Program-made: the position numbers and the translations under genes
Part shown: one piece after another, positions 1-8,422 of the stretch
Layout: each line of letters opens with the position of its first letter
Numbering within the stretch: the stretch's first letter is position 1
Origin: JABAAW01 sp965216605
Lineage (GTDB): Bacteria; Pseudomonadota; Alphaproteobacteria; JABAAW01
Direction: 5' to 3'
NCBI GenBank assembly: GCA_965216605.1
Contig: CBDCGG010000002.1
Coordinates: 744,001-808,000 of the forward strand
DNA length: 64,000 nt
Notes under the pieces: generated by a model
What the model was told of the DNA's origin: nothing
The model's database searches: none
What the model saw: the letters and a program-made list of their open reading frames with translations, nothing else

Positions 1-1122
1 GCGAATATCGAGGTTGCCGCTGTTGCGGGTATAGCGAGCGTTTCTTTGAAGCGAGACGAGCGCGGACTTTTACAATTCGCGTCGTGTCGAGATTTGCCTC
101 TGCGCTTTTTCACGGCAGAGCGTTTGTCGTCGGTAGCCGAGCAGCACGGCTTGGCGCGCGAGGAGGTCGTTGCGCGCGCGACAGGCACGCCGAGCGTTGC
201 CGAGGCGGCGGCACTTGCCTTGGCTTGCGTGTCGGACAAAGCTGATATGGGAGAACGACTTTTGCTCACGAAGCGCAAGTCTGCGAAGGTCACTTGCGCC
301 TTGGCACTCGCCCCTTGCGTGCTTGTAGAATCGAATCTTCTTGGCGAGAAGAACGGGTTGTTGACGCTGGTAGGCTTGGGACCTGGGGCGGCTTGCGAGC
401 GCACAAGCGCCGCCGCGCGTGCCTTGCGCGAAGCCGAGTGCGTTGTGGGCTACGGGGGCTATATAGATTTGTTGGAACAGGGAGAGACGCGCGCCGAGCT
501 TTATCGCTCTGCTATAGGTGAGGAAGAAGCACGCTGTCGCCTTGCGCTCGACTTGGCGCGTGCGAGCAAGCGGACGGTGTTGCTGGGCTCTGGCGATGCG
601 GGCATCTATGGCTTGGCAACCTTGGTGTGGCAAATTCTTGCCGAAGAAGAGAAATCAAACGCTCCCGTCGAGGTGCGTCAAGTGAGCGGCGTTTCTGCCA
701 TGCACGCGCTGGCGGCAAGGCTGGGCGCGCCTTTGGGCGACGACTTTTGCGCGGTCTCTATGTCCGATGTCATGACCTCCGAGACAACGATTCTACAGCG
801 CATCAAGGCTGCGGCGGAAGGCGATTTCGTCACAGCCCTCTACAATCCGCAAAGCCGCACGCGCCGCACATTGCTACCGCGTGCGCTCAGGCTGTTGCGC
901 GCGCATCGCCCTCCCGATACGCCGATTGCTTGCGGCAGGCTTGTCGGGCGCAAGGGGGAGAGCGTTCGCGTCGCTCGCTTGCACGATTTCGAAGAGGCGA
1001 TTGTCGACATGCACTCTGTCGTTATTGTCGGTAACAGCAAGACGAAGTGCTACGCTTCTCCTTACGGGATGCGTCTCTATACGGAGCGCGGCTACACATT
1101 AGAAGGAGGCAAGGTGCGTTGA
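1..1122 (+). CDS. cobJ: CbiG/CobE domain fused to precorrin-3B C17-methyltransferase (CobJ), 5' end missing
   Basis: The reading frame is open to the left edge of the window, so the gene is 5'-truncated here; a TTG at 46 lies inside the upstream domain and is not a credible start. The first ~115 codons resemble the C-terminal domain of CbiG (CobE), with the typical 'GLL.FA...PLRFFTAE.L' and 'ATGTPSVAEAAAL' segments. From about 360 onward comes a tetrapyrrole methylase: SAM-binding VGLGPGA, YGGYIDLL, GSGDAGIYG, and SGVSAMHALAARLGAPLGDD followed by SMSD. CobJ methylates C17 and contracts the corrin ring in cobalamin synthesis. CbiG-CobJ/CbiH fusions are known. The stop overlaps the cobM start, so the two are translationally coupled. 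Confidence 0.93.
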   Translation, partial: ANIEVAAVAGIASVSLKRDERGLLQFASCRDLPLRFFTAERLSSVAEQHGLAREEVVARATGTPSVAEAAALALACVSDKADMGERLLLTKRKSAKVTCALALAPCVLVESNLLGEKNGLLTLVGLGPGAACERTSAAARALREAECVVGYGGYIDLLEQGETRAELYRSAIGEEEARCRLALDLARASKRTVLLGSGDAGIYGLATLVWQILAEEEKSNAPVEVRQVSGVSAMHALAARLGAPLGDDFCAVSMSDVMTSETTILQRIKAAAEGDFVTALYNPQSRTRRTLLPRALRLLRAHRPPDTPIACGRLVGRKGESVRVARLHDFEEAIVDMHSVVIVGNSKTKCYASPYGMRLYTERGYTLEGGKVR

Positions 1123-1916
1123 ACAAAAATTCTGTTGTAGAGCCTGTCGTGGAGTTTGTCGGCGCGGGTCCTGGCGCGCCCGACCTTTTGACTCTACGCG
1201 CCGAAAGATTACTTCGGGGTGCGCAGGTGTTGCTGTATGCAGGCTCGTTGGTGCCTTGCGAGGTCGTCGCCTTGGCAGAGCAAGCTTCGAAGCACGACAC
1301 TTCCTCGATGGTGCTTGAGGATATTCTCGCGTTGCTACGCGCGCGCGCGCTTGCGGGGTTGCGCGTTGTGCGCTTGCATTCGGGCGATCCCTCGTTGTAC
1401 GGCGCGATTGCCGAACAGATTCATGCGCTTCGTGAGGCTGGCATCGCCTCGCGCATCACGCCCGGCGTTCCCGCCTTCGCCGCCGCCGCCGCCGCCTTGA
1501 CGATGGAACTCACGCTACCTGAAGTGAGCCAAACGGTGATTCTTACGCGCACGGCGGTGCGTGCCTCTTCCATGCCTGAGGGGGAGCAGCTCGCGCGCTT
1601 GGGGGCGAGCGGGGCGACGCTTGCCATCCATCTTTCTATCAACAACCTTGCCTTCGTCTGCCGCACGCTCACCCCGCTCTACGGCGAGGATTGTCCCGTC
1701 GTCGTCGCCTATCGCGTAGGCTGGAGCGACGAGATGTTTCTACACGGCACGCTTGCAGATATTCGCGCAAAGGTGAAAGGCACGGGCATCACACGCACCG
1801 CGCTGGTTTTCGTAGGAAAAACTCTCGCGCAAAGCAAGCAACAGGAAGCGGCGCGTCGCTCGTCCAAGCTCTACGACGCAAAGCACACCCATTGCCTCCG
1901 TCAGGCACAAGCTTAA
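1119..1916 (+). CDS. cobM: Precorrin-4 C11-methyltransferase
   Basis: Tetrapyrrole methylase of the CobM/CbiF family: FVGAGPGAPDLLTLRAERLL with 'YAGSLVP' at the N-terminus, LHSGDPSLYGAI in the middle, and YRVGWSDE with GTLADIRAKV near the end. It adds the C11 methyl group during corrin synthesis, the step after CobJ. An in-frame ORF begins further upstream, but the start chosen is TTG at 1119, because AAGGAGG (1103-1109) sits nine bases before it and the TTG shares bases with the TGA stop of the preceding gene (TTGA). About 265 residues, normal for the family. A GCC run near 1485-1497 gives a short alanine tract. Confidence 0.94.
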   Translation: MNKNSVVEPVVEFVGAGPGAPDLLTLRAERLLRGAQVLLYAGSLVPCEVVALAEQASKHDTSSMVLEDILALLRARALAGLRVVRLHSGDPSLYGAIAEQIHALREAGIASRITPGVPAFAAAAAALTMELTLPEVSQTVILTRTAVRASSMPEGEQLARLGASGATLAIHLSINNLAFVCRTLTPLYGEDCPVVVAYRVGWSDEMFLHGTLADIRAKVKGTGITRTALVFVGKTLAQSKQQEAARRSSKLYDAKHTHCLRQAQA

Positions 1917-1970
1917 AGTAATTCTCTCGTCTTTATTTTTTAGACTAATCCCCCGCTCCTATTTGTTTGG

Positions 1971-3794
1971 ATGTTCGTCGAAGCTCTCTCTGTTATCAGC
2001 TCGGCGCATGCGGAAGCTCCGCAAAAGCCTGGCTGCTATCGCATGCTGGACGAGAAGGGACAGGCACTCTATGTCGGGAAGGCGCGCAATCTGAAGAAAC
2101 GTCTTCAAGCCTACACGCGCCCGCTACGCTTGCCGAATCGCTTGCAACGCATGCTGGCAGCGACAAGCTGTGTTGAGCTTTTGGTGACCCAAACGGAAGC
2201 CGAAGCCTTGCTTACGGAAGCCTCGCTTATCAAGGCGTTGAAGCCGCGCTACAACATTCTTTTGCGCGACGACAAAAGCTTTCCCTCCATCCTGCTGCGC
2301 GGCGACCATGTCTTTCCGCAAATCGTCAAGCATCGAGGCAAGCAGAGCGTCAAAGGCAACTACTTCGGTCCTTTCGTTTCTAGCACGGCGGTCAATGCTT
2401 CGCTCGTCGAGTTGCAGAAAATTTTCCTGCTACGCTCTTGCAGCGACTCGGTGTTTGCCCATCGCTCTCGTCCTTGCTTGCAGTATCACATCAAGCGTTG
2501 CTGCGCTCCTTGTGTTGGCTACACGGACAAGAAGAACTACGCGCTGCTGGTATCAGGCGCGCAAGCGTTTTTAAAGGGCAAGTCGGAGGGCGTACGTACG
2601 CGGCTGGCAGCAGAGATGCAAACAGCAAGCCTCGCGCAAGAGTTCGAGCGCGCGGCAGCCTTGCGCGATCGCTTGACGGCGTTGGCAAAAATTCAGGCGC
2701 GCCATCGTGTTTCTCTGCCGCATGGGGAGGAGGCGGATGTGTTGGCACTCTGCGTGCAGGGGGGGGAGAGTTGTATCGAAATGTTTTGTTTTCGCCATGC
2801 TAGAAACTATGGCAATCGTGCTTTCTTTCCGCATCATCCTAGCGAGGTGTCGCAATCTGAGATCATGGCGTCGTTCATCGCGCAGTTTTATGCGACGCAT
2901 CCGCCGCCTTTGATTATTTACGCGCAGCCCGCTCCTCACGAGGCTTCGTGGCTTGCTAGGTCGCTCTCGCATCGATACGAGCGTTCGGTGCGAATCATCT
3001 CTAGCAAGGGCTTTCCTCTTTTTTCCACCGTCTATGACAATGCTCAAGAAGCCTTGAGAAGAAGGCAGGCTGAAAAAAGAAGATTCGCCGATAACTGGAA
3101 GGCACTCGAAGAGCTGTTGGGGTTAGAAGAGCCTTTGACGCGGGTCGAGATTTATGACAACTCTCACTTGAGCGCGACCAACCCTTACGCGGCGATGGTA
3201 GTTGCAGACAGGCAGGGATTTGCGAGGGGAGCATACAGAAAATTCATCGTGCGTTCTAATGAGGCGCAAGGGGATGATTACGCTATGATGCGCGAGGTTT
3301 TGTCGCGACGTTTTGCGCACAAGCAATCGTGGGGTTTGCCGTCGTTAGTTGTGTTAGACGGCGGACGGGGGCAGATCTCGGCGGCGCAGGGGGTGCTGGG
3401 GGATTATCCTCCGTTGCCGTTGTTGGGGATTGCCAAGGGGGAGAGTAGGAAGGGAGACAGGGAGACGATTTATGCGGCTTCGTCGCATTTAGGCGCGGGC
3501 AAGACGAGGGTTTTACGGCTCGCTAAACCTGATGCGTTGTTTTATTTTCTGTTGCGATTGCGTGATGAGGCGCATCGGTTTGCTTCGGGTGCGCATCGTG
3601 CGGGGAGGAGTCGAGCGCAGAGGGCATCGATGCTGGATGACATTCCGTCGGTGGGGATTGTAAGGAAGAAGTTGTTGTTGCAGCATTTTGGCTCGGCGCG
3701 TGCGGTCGCGGCGGCGTCGAAGGTGGAGTTGCGGGGGGTGCGGGGATTGGGGGAGCGGGCGGCGCAGACGCTGTACGATCACTTTCGCGGGTGA
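1971..3794 (+). CDS. uvrC: Excinuclease ABC subunit C
   Basis: UvrC makes both incisions in nucleotide-excision repair, acting with UvrB at DNA damage. The 607-residue protein has the full layout: N-terminal GIY-YIG nuclease (PGCYRMLDEKGQALYVGKA, ~20-100), a cysteine cluster (CLQYHIKRCCAPC), a UVR motif for UvrB contact (EFERAAALRDRL, ~210-240), an RNase H-like endonuclease (EIYDNSH and VVLDGGRGQ) and a C-terminal helix-hairpin-helix pair (DDIPSVGIVRKKLL, VRGLGERAAQTL). ATG start. The last ~500 bases are markedly G-rich and C-poor compared with the first half, part of the skew gradient running into the repeat island downstream. Confidence 0.97.
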   Translation: MFVEALSVISSAHAEAPQKPGCYRMLDEKGQALYVGKARNLKKRLQAYTRPLRLPNRLQRMLAATSCVELLVTQTEAEALLTEASLIKALKPRYNILLRDDKSFPSILLRGDHVFPQIVKHRGKQSVKGNYFGPFVSSTAVNASLVELQKIFLLRSCSDSVFAHRSRPCLQYHIKRCCAPCVGYTDKKNYALLVSGAQAFLKGKSEGVRTRLAAEMQTASLAQEFERAAALRDRLTALAKIQARHRVSLPHGEEADVLALCVQGGESCIEMFCFRHARNYGNRAFFPHHPSEVSQSEIMASFIAQFYATHPPPLIIYAQPAPHEASWLARSLSHRYERSVRIISSKGFPLFSTVYDNAQEALRRRQAEKRRFADNWKALEELLGLEEPLTRVEIYDNSHLSATNPYAAMVVADRQGFARGAYRKFIVRSNEAQGDDYAMMREVLSRRFAHKQSWGLPSLVVLDGGRGQISAAQGVLGDYPPLPLLGIAKGESRKGDRETIYAASSHLGAGKTRVLRLAKPDALFYFLLRLRDEAHRFASGAHRAGRSRAQRASMLDDIPSVGIVRKKLLLQHFGSARAVAAASKVELRGVRGLGERAAQTLYDHFRG

Positions 3795-4042
3795 ATGGCT
3801 TTGGTTTGCGAACGTTTGACGGGCTTTTTGCATTGACGAGTAAACGAACGCGCGCCTTGCGCGCGTGGGGATAAATTCCCCCCGCTGACGCGGGGTCTTC
3901 GTGGGGGGAATTTATCCCCCACACTCCCCCCATGTGTGCACCACCTTTTTGTCACTAAAAAGCCCGTTTCTTATACTCCCTTGCTAAATCACGCCAAAAA
4001 AGGCACACTGCAGAGTCTCAAGTACGACCCAAGAACCCCGCC
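3795..4042. repeat. Palindromic repeat island R1
   Basis: Non-coding spacer between uvrC and moaA, two genes on the same strand. It holds a large inverted repeat: GGGGATAAATTCCCCC at about 3867-3883 and its mirror GGGGGAATTTATCCCCC at about 3905-3921, separated by the shared 17-base core (here on the minus strand, 3882-3898). A smaller GC palindrome (cgcgcgccttgcgcgcg) precedes it. The same core recurs six more times in the window. It may also terminate uvrC transcription. Bases 3935-4042 hold nothing else I recognise. Confidence 0.85.
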
Positions 4043-5131
4043 ATGCTAGACAAAACGCAAAGATCGTCACAAGCTATCTTCGTCCCTCCCCCCTCCCGTC
4101 CCCCCTTCGTCGACGGCTGCGGCAGAAGCATCAATTACCTGCGTATGTCGGTCACCGATCGCTGCGATCTGCGCTGTCGCTATTGCATGCCGCAACGCCC
4201 CGACTTCTTGCCCAAAAGCGATATCCTCACCCTCGAAGAACTCTATCGCCTCGCCTGCCTCTTCATCACCCACGGTATCGAAACAATTCGCATCACCGGT
4301 GGCGAACCCCTCGTGCGTAAAAATCTGCTGCAACTGCTTCGCCAACTAGGCGACCTCCTCCCCAAAAACGACACTACAAAATCCCTGCCAGGATTCCTGA
4401 AAAGCATCACGCTCACCACAAACGGAACTCGCCTCGTAGAGTTCGCCGACGATCTGTTCGCACTCGGTATTAGGCGTATCAATGTCTCGCTCGATTCGCT
4501 GGACGCAGACACCTTCTCTCATTTAACACGCGGCGGCTCCATCGATGTCGTCTCCCAAGGAATCGACGCCGCGCTCAAAGCAGGGCTCGAAGTGAAAATC
4601 AACTGCGTCGCGCTCAATAAAGTTAATGTCATGCCGCAAGAAGTCGATCGCCTGCTCGCCTGGTGCGGAGAAAAAGGCTGCGACCTCACCTATATCGAAG
4701 TCATGCCCATGGGAGATATCGGCAACGAAAAAAGGTTGGATCAATTCTATCCGCTCACCGAACTGCGCCGCTCGATCGCCAAGCGGTGGCGGCTGGAAAC
4801 TTCCTCCTATCGTAGCGGCGGACCCGCACGCTACTTACACTGCGTAGAGACAGATAGGCGGATCGGCTTCATCTCGCCGCTCACCGAAAACTTCTGCGAC
4901 GGCTGTACGCGCGTACGCGTCACCTGTACGGGTATGCTGTACCCCTGCTTGGGACAGGAAACAGGCTCCGACCTACGCGCCCTGTTGCGCGACCATCCCA
5001 ACGACGATGAGCCTTGCTCGCAAACGATAGCAAGAACGGTGGCGAAGAAAACACGCGGACACGCCTTCGTGATCGACCATAACGCCGCTCCATCGTCGCT
5101 GGCGCGCACGATGAATACGACGGGCGGCTAG
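4043..5131 (+). CDS. moaA: GTP 3',8-cyclase (radical SAM)
   Basis: First enzyme of molybdenum-cofactor synthesis: it rearranges GTP to 3',8-cyclo-7,8-dihydro-GTP using two [4Fe-4S] clusters. The N-terminal radical-SAM motif CDLRCRYCMP (Cys 41, 45, 48) and TGGEPLVR are present. The C-terminal cluster cysteines are in FCDGCTRVRVTC and YPCLG. The protein ends in Gly-Gly, as MoaA proteins do; this tail is functional. 362 residues, a normal length. It lies apart from the moaE-moaD-moeA-mobB cluster at 19-21.7 kb. The first ~400 bases are C-rich on the coding strand, opposite to uvrC on the other side of island R1. Confidence 0.97.
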   Translation: MLDKTQRSSQAIFVPPPSRPPFVDGCGRSINYLRMSVTDRCDLRCRYCMPQRPDFLPKSDILTLEELYRLACLFITHGIETIRITGGEPLVRKNLLQLLRQLGDLLPKNDTTKSLPGFLKSITLTTNGTRLVEFADDLFALGIRRINVSLDSLDADTFSHLTRGGSIDVVSQGIDAALKAGLEVKINCVALNKVNVMPQEVDRLLAWCGEKGCDLTYIEVMPMGDIGNEKRLDQFYPLTELRRSIAKRWRLETSSYRSGGPARYLHCVETDRRIGFISPLTENFCDGCTRVRVTCTGMLYPCLGQETGSDLRALLRDHPNDDEPCSQTIARTVAKKTRGHAFVIDHNAAPSSLARTMNTTGG

Positions 5132-5162
5132 ACCTCTTTCTAGCCAAGCAACACGGGTTTTT

Positions 5163-5945
5163 GTGTCCTCGTTGCGCGTTGCGCTCTTCGCTGCCAATAC
5201 AGAAAAGGCAGCGCGTTGTCGCGCCTCGATCGAGCGCGTTCTCGATCTCGTACCGCTGGAGCGCGCCGAGTATGTTCTCGCGCTCGGCGGCGACGGCTTG
5301 ATGCTGGAAGTGTTGCGGCGCTACGGCGTGCGCAAGAAGAAAGTCTACGGCATCAACTGCGGTAGCGTAGGTTTCCTCATGAACACCTTCGACGAAGAAC
5401 AAGCCCCCAAGCTGCTTCGCACGCTGCAAACCGCCTCGTCCTATCGTATCGCTCCGCTCGTGCTGGAGACAACGCAGCAGGACGGAACAGAACTCTGTCA
5501 TATCGCCTTCAACGATGTCTCGCTCTTTCGTCGCACGGCGCAAGTCGCCAAGCTGCGCCTGTCCATCGACGGAGCAATACGCATGCCGGAACTCCTATGC
5601 GACGGGATCAACCTCTCTACGCCCGCGGGCAGCACCGCCTACAATCTTTCGTTGCAAGGTCCCGTTCTGCCGCTGAGCTCGAACCTATTAGCACTGATGC
5701 CTATCGCTCCCTTTCGACCGCGTCGATGGCGCGGCGCGCTCCTGCCGCGCGAGGCGATGCTGGAGGTGGAAACACTAGAGTGCGAAAAACGCCCCGTCTC
5801 GGCAGTCGCCGACAATGCCGAGGTCACCGATGTCGTGCGCGCCCGCATGCACCAAGACAAAAAAAGTGCCGTGACCGTGCTATTCGATTCCGAGCGCGAC
5901 CTGAACGAGCGAGTCGTCAAAGAGCAGTTCGCAGAAGAATTTTAA
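5163..5945 (+). CDS. nadK: NAD kinase
   Basis: Phosphorylates NAD to NADP in the cytosol. Diagnostic motifs are GGDG (residues 42-45), the NDVSLFR segment, and DGINLSTPAGSTAYNLS, the conserved NE/D...GSTAY region that binds NAD. About 260 residues, the usual alphaproteobacterial size. GTG start at 5163, 31 bases after moaA. The following gene, gor, uses the NADPH this enzyme makes possible and starts 36 bases downstream, so the three may be cotranscribed. Confidence 0.95.
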   Translation: MSSLRVALFAANTEKAARCRASIERVLDLVPLERAEYVLALGGDGLMLEVLRRYGVRKKKVYGINCGSVGFLMNTFDEEQAPKLLRTLQTASSYRIAPLVLETTQQDGTELCHIAFNDVSLFRRTAQVAKLRLSIDGAIRMPELLCDGINLSTPAGSTAYNLSLQGPVLPLSSNLLALMPIAPFRPRRWRGALLPREAMLEVETLECEKRPVSAVADNAEVTDVVRARMHQDKKSAVTVLFDSERDLNERVVKEQFAEEF

Positions 5946-5981
5946 CAAGTTTTTTACCAAGCGAGCAAAGAGAGAAAAACC

Positions 5982-7448
5982 TTGTCGAAAGTATGGGATT
6001 TTTGTGTCGTCGGAGCAGGGTCGGGTGGCGTTCGAGCGGCGCGACGCGCGGCGATGTTGGGCGTGAAAACGCTGCTGATCGAAGATCGCGCCTTGGGCGG
6101 CACTTGCGTCAATAGAGGCTGCATTCCGAAAAAACTCTATGTCTATGCAGGCGCGCACAGAGGGCTTGCCAAAGAAGCTGCCTCGTTCGGATGGCACGCA
6201 GCAGGAGAAAATTCTTTCGATTTGGGGGTGTTGCGTCGTAAGAAGGAGGAAGAACTCGCGCGCCTACAAGGGCTTTACGAGAAGGGTTGCAGAGAGGCGG
6301 GTGTCGAGATTTTGTGCGGCACAGCGCAACTTGTGGCAAAGCAAGACGGCGTTTTCTGCCTTCAAGTCACAGGTAAGGGAGAGAGCAAGCGAGGAGTCGA
6401 GGTGCGAGCGAAAAAGCTGTTGTTGGCAAACGGCGGCGAGCCCGTTTCCTTGGAAGGCAAAATCGAGGGGTTTGAGCTAGCATCTAACTCCGATGCCGTC
6501 TTCGAACTCGACAAGTTGCCGAAGCGCGTCGTCGTTTTGGGCGGCGGCTATATCGCCTTGGAATGCGTCGGCATTTTCAACGCCCTCGGTGCAAAGACGA
6601 CCTTGGTGCATCGCAACGATGTCTTGTTGCGCTCCTTCGATCGCGGCATCGTACAGCATTGCTTGGAGGGCATCCAAGCGCAAGGTGTCGAGGTGCGCTT
6701 GTCGCGTCGTGTGCGGCGGCTGTCGCGCCAAAAAAACAATTTGGGGGAGGGAGAGGGGGGAGTGATTCGCCGTGAAATTCGTTTGGACTTGGAGGGAGAG
6801 GGGGGAGAGGGGGGAGAGGAATCGCTAGAATGTGATTTCGTGCTGGCTGCGCTCGGACGCAAGGCGCGGACGCGCGACTTAGGGCTGGAGGCGTTGGGAA
6901 TCGAGACGGATGCGCAAGGAAAAATTGTTATAGACGAGAACTTTAAAACCTCCCTAGAAGATCTGTATGCCTTGGGGGATACGACTCCTTCTCCTGAACT
7001 GACACCGATTGCGATAAGGCAAGCGGAGGCGTTGGTGTCTAGACTTTTTGAGAGGGGCAGCAAAGATAGCACCTTCGATGCGCGGCTTTTTCCTCGTGCT
7101 GTTTTTGCTAACCCTGCTTTGGCGAGCGTGGGTTTGTCGGAGGAGGAGGCGCGGGAGAGCGGCGGGGTGAGGGTTTATGAATCTTCGCATACGCCTCTGC
7201 GCAGCAGCTTTAGGGAGGCGGCGGCGCGCGAGCGGGTGTTGGTGAAGTTGATCGAGCGTGCTGAGGGTGCGGTGGGCGAGGGAGAAGTTTTGGGTTGTCA
7301 CATGGTAGGTAGCGATGCGCCTGAGATTATTCAGGCGTTGGCGTTGGGCTTGCGGTTGCGTGCGAGCAAGAAGGATTTCGATTCTGTCGTTGCCTTGCAT
7401 CCGACGAACGCGGAGGAATTTATGACCTTGCGTGAATTTCGTGAGTGA
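5982..7448 (+). CDS. gor: Glutathione-disulfide reductase-type flavoprotein
   Basis: Class I pyridine nucleotide-disulfide oxidoreductase. Visible are the FAD-binding GAGSGG (residues 11-16), the redox-active disulfide in GGTCVNRGCIPKK (Cys 42 and 47), the second dinucleotide fold VVLGGGYIALECVGIF, the FAD motif LYALGDTT, and the C-terminal catalytic His-Glu in LHPTNAEE. The best fit is glutathione reductase, which keeps GSH reduced with NADPH; gshB at 56.3 kb supports glutathione use. TTG start. A glycine/glutamate low-complexity insertion (GEGGEGGEE, around 6795-6822) sits between conserved blocks. The 3' third becomes G/T-rich toward island R2. Confidence 0.9.
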   Translation: MSKVWDFCVVGAGSGGVRAARRAAMLGVKTLLIEDRALGGTCVNRGCIPKKLYVYAGAHRGLAKEAASFGWHAAGENSFDLGVLRRKKEEELARLQGLYEKGCREAGVEILCGTAQLVAKQDGVFCLQVTGKGESKRGVEVRAKKLLLANGGEPVSLEGKIEGFELASNSDAVFELDKLPKRVVVLGGGYIALECVGIFNALGAKTTLVHRNDVLLRSFDRGIVQHCLEGIQAQGVEVRLSRRVRRLSRQKNNLGEGEGGVIRREIRLDLEGEGGEGGEESLECDFVLAALGRKARTRDLGLEALGIETDAQGKIVIDENFKTSLEDLYALGDTTPSPELTPIAIRQAEALVSRLFERGSKDSTFDARLFPRAVFANPALASVGLSEEEARESGGVRVYESSHTPLRSSFREAAARERVLVKLIERAEGAVGEGEVLGCHMVGSDAPEIIQALALGLRLRASKKDFDSVVALHPTNAEEFMTLREFRE

Positions 7449-7472
7449 GGACAAGCGAGTGAGGGGAGTGTG

Positions 7473-7949
7473 ATGCGGGGATATTTCGGCGTTGGGGTTG
7501 AGAATCTTTCTAAGGCGCATAATGCGGGGGCTATTTATAGGACGGCGCATGCTTTCGGGGCGGATTTTGTTTTTGCTTTCGGTGAGGGTTTGCCGAGGCG
7601 TTTGTTGGAGCAGGTTGACACTTCCAAGGTGGGGAGGCATGTACCGTTTTATCGATATTCGAATTGGGATGAGTTTGTTTTACCTGAGGGGTGTGCTTTG
7701 GTGGGTGTTGAGTTATGTGAGGGTTCGCGTGATTTGACGGAGTTTTTGCATCCTTCTCGTGCGGTGTATATTTTTGGACCTGAGCGGGGGGATTTGTCGG
7801 AGGGGGTGAGGGAGCGATGTCGTGCAGTTGTGAAGATTCCGACGCGATTTTGTGTGAATGTAGGAATTGCGGCGGGGGTTGTTATGTATGATCGGGTATT
7901 GAGCTTGGGGGGCGGGGAGCGGAGGGGGCTTGGCGGAACGAGGAATTGA
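7473..7949 (+). CDS. SpoU/TrmH-family RNA 2'-O-methyltransferase
   Basis: Small SPOUT-fold methyltransferase (158 residues). The knot motifs are clear: NAGAIYRTAHAFGA (motif 1), IFGPERGDLSEG (motif 2) and IPTRFCVNVGIAAGVVMYDR (motif 3; a Cys sits where many members have Ser). Expected to methylate a ribose in tRNA or rRNA with SAM; the exact target cannot be read from the sequence. GTG at 7470 immediately precedes ATG at 7473; I chose the ATG, with gaggGGAG just upstream. The coding strand is extremely G/T-rich, as are other genes next to repeat islands. Confidence 0.88.
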   Translation: MRGYFGVGVENLSKAHNAGAIYRTAHAFGADFVFAFGEGLPRRLLEQVDTSKVGRHVPFYRYSNWDEFVLPEGCALVGVELCEGSRDLTEFLHPSRAVYIFGPERGDLSEGVRERCRAVVKIPTRFCVNVGIAAGVVMYDRVLSLGGGERRGLGGTRN

Positions 7950-8422
7950 CGGATGCAAAACATGCGCACGCGAAGCGTGCGCGGGGGGTGTGGGGGGATA
8001 AATTCCCCCCACGAAGACCCCGCGTCAGCGGAGCGCACGCAGTGCGCTTTCTACACACTTTGCGCGCAGCGCAAAGTGTGTAGCCTCTTATTCAAAAGCG
8101 CATTGCAATGCGCAAGCTGACTCGTAACATGGTACGACGACAATGTTTTTCGTCTTAGCGACAAGAAGAACGCACGAAGTGCGCCTCTTATTCAAAAGCG
8201 CGAGGCTTTGCCTCGCGCAATACTGACTCGCAACGTGGTAGAGCGTCTTTAATTTTGCCTAGAAGATAGAGGAGAAAAAAATCGCACGCAGTGCGCCTTC
8301 TACGCACTCGCGCGAAGCGCAAAGTGTGTAACCTCTTATTCAAAAGCGCGTTTACGCGGCTACCCGCGTGCTACGCACGCGATATTTGCATCCGTCAATG
8401 CAAAGCCCGTGTCTGCCTCCCG
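7950..8422. repeat. Palindromic repeat island R2 (largest, convergent spacer)
   Basis: About 470 bases between convergent genes with no credible gene. Contents in order: a ggatgcaaaacat word with a gcgcacgcgaagcgtgcgc hairpin; gggggataaattcccccc; the 17-base core (8015-8031); a gcgcacgcagtgcgc hairpin; a long hairpin with arms ctacacactt/aagtgtgtag; then three units of CCTCTTATTCAAAAGCG (8084-8100, 8184-8200, 8332-8348). The first two are followed by a GC palindrome and a variant of CTGACTCGCAACGTGGTA. Palindrome arms differ between units but stay self-complementary. Confidence 0.85.

Noticed and set aside
3795..4042. Island R1 as an insertion sequence or transposon end
   Set aside because: No transposase, no target-site duplication visible, and the islands are built of short hairpins; better described as non-autonomous palindromic repeats.
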